A stretch of 64,000 nt of DNA from the NCBI GenBank assembly GCA_949297715.1, contig CASFTJ010000003.1:1-64000 (forward strand), read 5' to 3'. Origin of the DNA: an uncultured bacterium. GTDB lineage: Bacteria; Cyanobacteriota; Vampirovibrionia; Gastranaerophilales; Gastranaerophilaceae. This document shows positions 61,156-64,000 of this stretch, piece after piece. Under the pieces are notes generated by a model. The model did not search any database and was not told where the DNA came from. It saw nothing but the letters and a program-made list of their open reading frames with translations. Both the position numbers and the translations under genes were made by a program. Numbering within the stretch: position 1 is the stretch's first letter; each line of letters starts with the position of its first letter.

Positions 61156-62472
61156 TTATGAATGATTTTCTTCTTTTTGTGTAATTTCTGTATTACTATC
61201 ATTGTTTTCAGGCTCTTTAACCGATAGAACCAAAGCGTTAGAGAGCGGGATTCCGCCTTTCATTTGAGGTTTATTAACAACTGATCCGTTTACATACATA
61301 ACGGTAGAACCGCCGCCGTCAAGGTTAATAGCGCCGATACAGCCGAGTGATTGCATAAATCTTGCAAGTTCCATTAATGTCATTCCGATAGAACTTCCCT
61401 CACGACCGTCAGCTGTAAGTAATATCAGGTTATTATCAGATGTGTAGCCAACAGCGGTTCTTGGGTTTCTGCCGCCAATTGCGCCGAGTTTTTGAGCAGT
61501 CATATCGACAAAAACTTCGCCGTTTTTAACAAGATAGGGGCCGCCGCTTATTATATGTTTAACATTTTTCCATTCAGGAATTGTTTTAATAGTCAAATCT
61601 ACGTCTTTGTTTTTCAAAAGCGGTTGAAGAAGTTTTTTAGGGCCTGAGATTACATAACCGTTTTGCGGGATATCGAGCGGGTTAGCGGAGGCTTTTGTAA
61701 TTTTGCCGTCCGCCACCCTCAAACTCATGCCATACTTCGGAGCATAGGGAGAAGTTTTGCCCCACTCCGGAGTATATACAAGTACGTGTGTTGAAAGCAT
61801 TCTTGGTTGGTTTACGTTGTCTACTTTAACTTTTGCACCGCTACCTTTGATATTTGCGTTAAGCTGAACTCTTGCTACATCAAATCCGTTATCAAAAATT
61901 CCTAATGCAACTCTGTCGTAGACAGGGCCTGTGTAAACTTTTTCATTAATCATCAATGTGCCGAGCGGAACTCCTGATTGAAATTTAAAATATGTTCCGT
62001 TAACAGCTGCAATAGCGTTTTTGGATTTTGCGATTGTGCTAATTGTCCGTCTGCTTTGAAGTTTGTCTGATGTTGATAAAGCAGGAGTTAATTCAAGATT
62101 ATTGGCAATTTTCAAGTCTGCTTCAATAATATTAATTCTGACAGATCTGCCGTTGTAGTAATTTGTAAGTTTAATATGCTTAACGCCGTCCTGAACATCT
62201 GTAATTATGGCTTTGGGATATTTTTCTTTAATGTATTCGTCGAATTTTTTCTTTCTGACTTCAGGAGAAAGTTCGATGAGAATTTTTTCCTTCAAATTTT
62301 TAACATCAACAGTTTGGACAGCGTTATGAGCAACGATTACATCATCTGCCATAATTCTTTGCGGCAAAACCATTGCCTGCAAACATACCACCCCTAGAAT
62401 AACCGAAAAGCAAAATGCTTTTTCAATTAAGTTTGACATAACCAAATTTTTGCAAGACAAAATAGTATCCAT
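61156..62472 (-). CDS. Phosphodiester glycosidase family protein (NAGPA domain)
   Basis: 438 residues. An N-terminal hydrophobic segment (AFCFSVILGVVCLQAMVL) serves as signal or anchor. The C-terminal half contains the PF09992 motifs: AAVNGTYFKFQSGVPLGTLM, GRNPRTAVGYTSDNNLILLT, and the catalytic-region end INLDGGGSTVMYVNG. The domain cleaves N-acetylglucosamine-1-phosphodiesters; in bacteria it acts on exopolysaccharide or teichoic-type linkages outside the membrane. GAGGT before the ATG, and a leader of about 115 nt with several stems upstream. Confidence 0.9.
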   Translation of the reverse strand: MDTILSCKNLVMSNLIEKAFCFSVILGVVCLQAMVLPQRIMADDVIVAHNAVQTVDVKNLKEKILIELSPEVRKKKFDEYIKEKYPKAIITDVQDGVKHIKLTNYYNGRSVRINIIEADLKIANNLELTPALSTSDKLQSRRTISTIAKSKNAIAAVNGTYFKFQSGVPLGTLMINEKVYTGPVYDRVALGIFDNGFDVARVQLNANIKGSGAKVKVDNVNQPRMLSTHVLVYTPEWGKTSPYAPKYGMSLRVADGKITKASANPLDIPQNGYVISGPKKLLQPLLKNKDVDLTIKTIPEWKNVKHIISGGPYLVKNGEVFVDMTAQKLGAIGGRNPRTAVGYTSDNNLILLTADGREGSSIGMTLMELARFMQSLGCIGAINLDGGGSTVMYVNGSVVNKPQMKGGIPLSNALVLSVKEPENNDSNTEITQKEENHS

Positions 62473-62590
62473 AGGTCGACCTCACAGGTTGAAGTATCGG
62501 ATACCTTTTTTATTAAAGAGTGGTGTGGGGAATAACACTCATCAAGGGGTGTATAAAAAACCACTTTGAGGGCATTTAACGCCCCTCTAC
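62473..62590 (-). promoter_or_regulatory. Structured 5' leader of the glycosidase gene
   Basis: About 115 nt between the promoter and ATG. GAGGGGC/GCCCTC forms a first hairpin followed by GTGGTTTTTT; AGTGGT and ACCACT can also pair across 35 nt, an alternative fold. The start region adds the palindrome AGGTCGACCT. Suggests attenuation, but no known riboswitch class matched by eye. Confidence 0.4.
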
Positions 62591-62594
62591 TATC

Positions 62595-62623
62595 ATTGTA
62601 ACATAAATTAACATATTTCTCAA
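62595..62623 (-). promoter_or_regulatory. Promoter of the glycosidase gene
   Basis: Minus strand: TTGAGA, 17 nt, TACAAT. Confidence 0.6.
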
Positions 62624-62690
62624 TGGTTAATGTTGCAAAAACAACAAAGATTTTACAAAACTAAATAGAGGCAAAATTACACTTAATCCG

Positions 62691-63356
62691 CTATCGCCAA
62701 GGGTAATTTTTGTTTATTTTCCAACCTGATCTAACTATTAATTCAGCGCAAGTTCTTCCAGTTTGCCGGCATTCATCATTTATGTAATCATCTGTTTTAT
62801 CATATCCGTAAGGTTTTATTAAACCATTTTCTGTTCTTACGAATACAAATAAATCAATACCTAGTTTATTGGGCATTCCTCCTGCGTTTAAGTCTACATT
62901 AATTAAATTTTCTGAAAATGTTGAATCAATGCCTCCGCCAGTTGAAACTGATATAAAAGTGCCGTCACTTAATATAAAAGGAGCCCTATAATCATTAATT
63001 TCTACACTATAGTCATAGGCTGTACCATTATTTAAAAACCAAGGTTTGTTTGATTTATAACCGCATTGATCATAAGTTTTGCAATAAATAACTTTTTGTA
63101 AATAAGGTTCCCAATAAATTTTAAAATACTCTTCCGCCCCCATATCAAATCCTTGTCCCCAAGATGCATACTCGCCATTTTTAAGTTGAGATTGCATAAA
63201 AGCTTGACTTAATATAGTATAAACCTTCTGTAGATGCACTTCTGTTTGTTTTTTTTTATAACCTTGAATTACTCCAGGCAGTGTCATTGCTGCAACGACA
63301 CCAATTATGCCGATTGTTATAAGTACTTCTGACATTGTAAATGCTTTTTTATACAT
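62691..63356 (-). CDS. Prepilin-like protein 3
   Basis: 221 residues. MYKKAFTMSEVLITIGIIGV with cleavage expected before FTMSE. The segment YKKKQTEVHLQKVYTILSQA parallels the post-spine helix of prepilins 1 and 2, but the C-terminal half differs: NKLGIDLFVFVRTENGLIKP and the end RQTGRTCAELIVRSGWKINK, with a YPW finish. AAAGGAAATTT before the ATG. Divergent from an HTH gene, like the other two prepilin genes in the window. Confidence 0.92.
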   Translation of the reverse strand: MYKKAFTMSEVLITIGIIGVVAAMTLPGVIQGYKKKQTEVHLQKVYTILSQAFMQSQLKNGEYASWGQGFDMGAEEYFKIYWEPYLQKVIYCKTYDQCGYKSNKPWFLNNGTAYDYSVEINDYRAPFILSDGTFISVSTGGGIDSTFSENLINVDLNAGGMPNKLGIDLFVFVRTENGLIKPYGYDKTDDYINDECRQTGRTCAELIVRSGWKINKNYPWR

Positions 63357-63381
63357 AAATTTCCTTTACTTATATTTATAG

Positions 63382-63428
63382 CATGTACTAAATAATTATA
63401 ACAAGATATAAATTATGTCAAACATGTA
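63382..63428. promoter_or_regulatory. CATGTA direct repeats between prepilin 3 and HTH 3
   Basis: GCATGTAC at 63381 and ACATGTAA at 63422, about 41 bp apart, bracket a minus-strand TTGACA / TATAAT pair (15-nt spacing) for the prepilin gene. Candidate operator half-sites; weaker than those of pairs 1 and 2. Confidence 0.4.
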
Positions 63429-63439
63429 AAAAAAAAATA

Positions 63440-63445
63440 TATAAT
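63440..63445 (+). promoter_or_regulatory. -10 box of HTH gene 3, apparently leaderless
   Basis: TATAAT ending 7 nt before the ATG at 63453; no Shine-Dalgarno and no good -35 box. Confidence 0.4.
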
Positions 63446-63452
63446 TTTTAAT

Positions 63453-63656
63453 ATGATAGAATTCAAACTTGACGATTTAATATGGATGCGCAGAACTACT
63501 GCAGAAGAAGTTCATAAAGCAACAGGTATAAGTAATTCCACACTTTCAAATATGCGCACAGGAAAAAACAGAAATGTGAGCTTAAATACGCTAAACTTAC
63601 TTTGCAAATATTTCAAATGCAAAGTTTCGGACATTTTAGAATACAGGGATGACTAG
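63453..63656 (+). CDS. XRE-type HTH regulator, partner of prepilin 3
   Basis: 67 residues, only the DNA-binding domain: LIWMRRTTAEEVHKATGISN (helices 1-2), STLSNMRTGKNRNVSLNTLN (recognition helix) and LLCKYFKCKVSDILEY. It resembles the YozG/Cro-CI short regulators. Divergent from prepilin 3 with 96 bp between start codons. Confidence 0.88.
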   Translation: MIEFKLDDLIWMRRTTAEEVHKATGISNSTLSNMRTGKNRNVSLNTLNLLCKYFKCKVSDILEYRDD

Positions 63657-63659
63657 CAA

Positions 63660-64000
63660 TTAATCCAAATCAACAGGTTCTCTTAAGATTTTATCAATAG
63701 CTTCTCTTGCTGTAAACACAAGAGCTTCCGGTACATTTTCAATTGTTGTAAACTGCCTTAAAACATCGACTACTCGCTTAAACGCTCTTACAATATCGCC
63801 TTCTCCGATGTCTATTTGCTCGTTAATTGACTCCCATTCTGCACCTTCTACCCAAAGTTCAATCAGAGATGAAAAATACGGATTTATATATAATGGCGCA
63901 TCAACATCGTAATTATTTTGAACTTTTTCGATTTTTCTTTTTATATTGCGGATAAGATTTAAGGTTTTTCTGACGGGTTCAGAAAACGGGATATAAGGAA
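63660..64000 (-). CDS. DEAD/DEAH helicase with DSHCT domain, C-terminal fragment
   Basis: The stop codon is at 63660-63662; the frame stays open to the window edge, giving about 113 residues. LWVEGAEWESINEQIDIGEG followed by DIVRAFKRVVDVLRQF and AREAIDKILREPVDLD is the C-terminal DSHCT pattern of Ski2/Mtr4-like RNA helicases (W-x-x-G-x-x-W ... E-G-D-x-x-R ... R-x-x-D-x-L-R-Q). Cyanobacteria carry such helicases. The ATPase part lies outside the window. Confidence 0.8.
   Translation of the reverse strand, partial: PYIPFSEPVRKTLNLIRNIKRKIEKVQNNYDVDAPLYINPYFSSLIELWVEGAEWESINEQIDIGEGDIVRAFKRVVDVLRQFTTIENVPEALVFTAREAIDKILREPVDLD

Overview
The window is AT-rich and densely coded on both strands. 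I infer a gut-type Vampirovibrionia (Melainabacteria, probably Gastranaerophilales). Supporting observations are prepilin-like proteins with an AFTMAEVLITLGIIG-type N-terminus, a large SRP RNA with an Alu domain, anaerobe enzymes (desulfoferrodoxin, ferritin, an Hcp-like protein, ferredoxin), cyanobacterial-flavoured families (AMIN, CHASE2-cyclase, DSHCT helicase), and core genes scattered as singletons (leuD, thrB, recG) or as fragments of larger operons (rpsL-rpsG without fusA; rpsE-rpmD-rplO-secY). The placement comes from reading the sequence, not from a phylogeny.

Layout. 1-10 kb: start of a lineage-specific protein, an alpha-glucan phosphorylase relative lacking the PLP lysine, a membrane protein gene broken by an in-frame TGA, a PLP lyase, a VWA protein, a twin-HKD phospholipase D protein, a ChbG/HpnK deacetylase with a divergent GT2, and a secreted protein made of six 20-residue repeats. 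10-19 kb: SRP RNA, prepilin/XRE pair 1, dfx-ftn, then an unusual cluster: a FlhA export-gate cytoplasmic domain on a two-helix anchor, a receiver-PAS-histidine kinase, a NarL-type regulator and a periplasmic protein. 19-30 kb: AMIN protein, wecB, glutaredoxin plus a degenerate Hcp, rpsL-rpsG, leuD, radical SAM protein, PerM-like transporter, ferredoxin, thrB. 30-45 kb: MnmC-like methyltransferase, two flavoproteins, ABC permease, phosphomannomutase, spc-operon segment ending in secY, PilZ protein, short Orn/Lys/Arg decarboxylase, and a second MGMAASQAR protein. 45-64 kb: HEAT protein, patatin, tRNA-Leu(TAA), EF-hand protein, eda-kdgK-csaB, CHASE2 cyclase, prepilin/XRE pair 2, recG, a Met-rich repeat protein and its paralogue, rpiB, rsfS, TPR protein, phosphodiester glycosidase, prepilin/XRE pair 3, and the C-terminus of a DSHCT helicase.

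The most interesting structures are: (1) all three prepilin-like genes are divergently paired with small Cro/CI-type HTH genes, with palindromes or repeated half-sites over the shared promoters; (2) the FlhA-like protein beside a two-component system, with no other export-apparatus gene in view; (3) in-frame TGA in an otherwise intact gene with a good ribosome binding site; (4) many genes with a TATAAT-like box about 6-9 nt before the ATG and no Shine-Dalgarno, suggesting leaderless transcripts; (5) two uncharacterised protein families (MGMAASQAR start; TTINNFGGG motif) with more than one member here.
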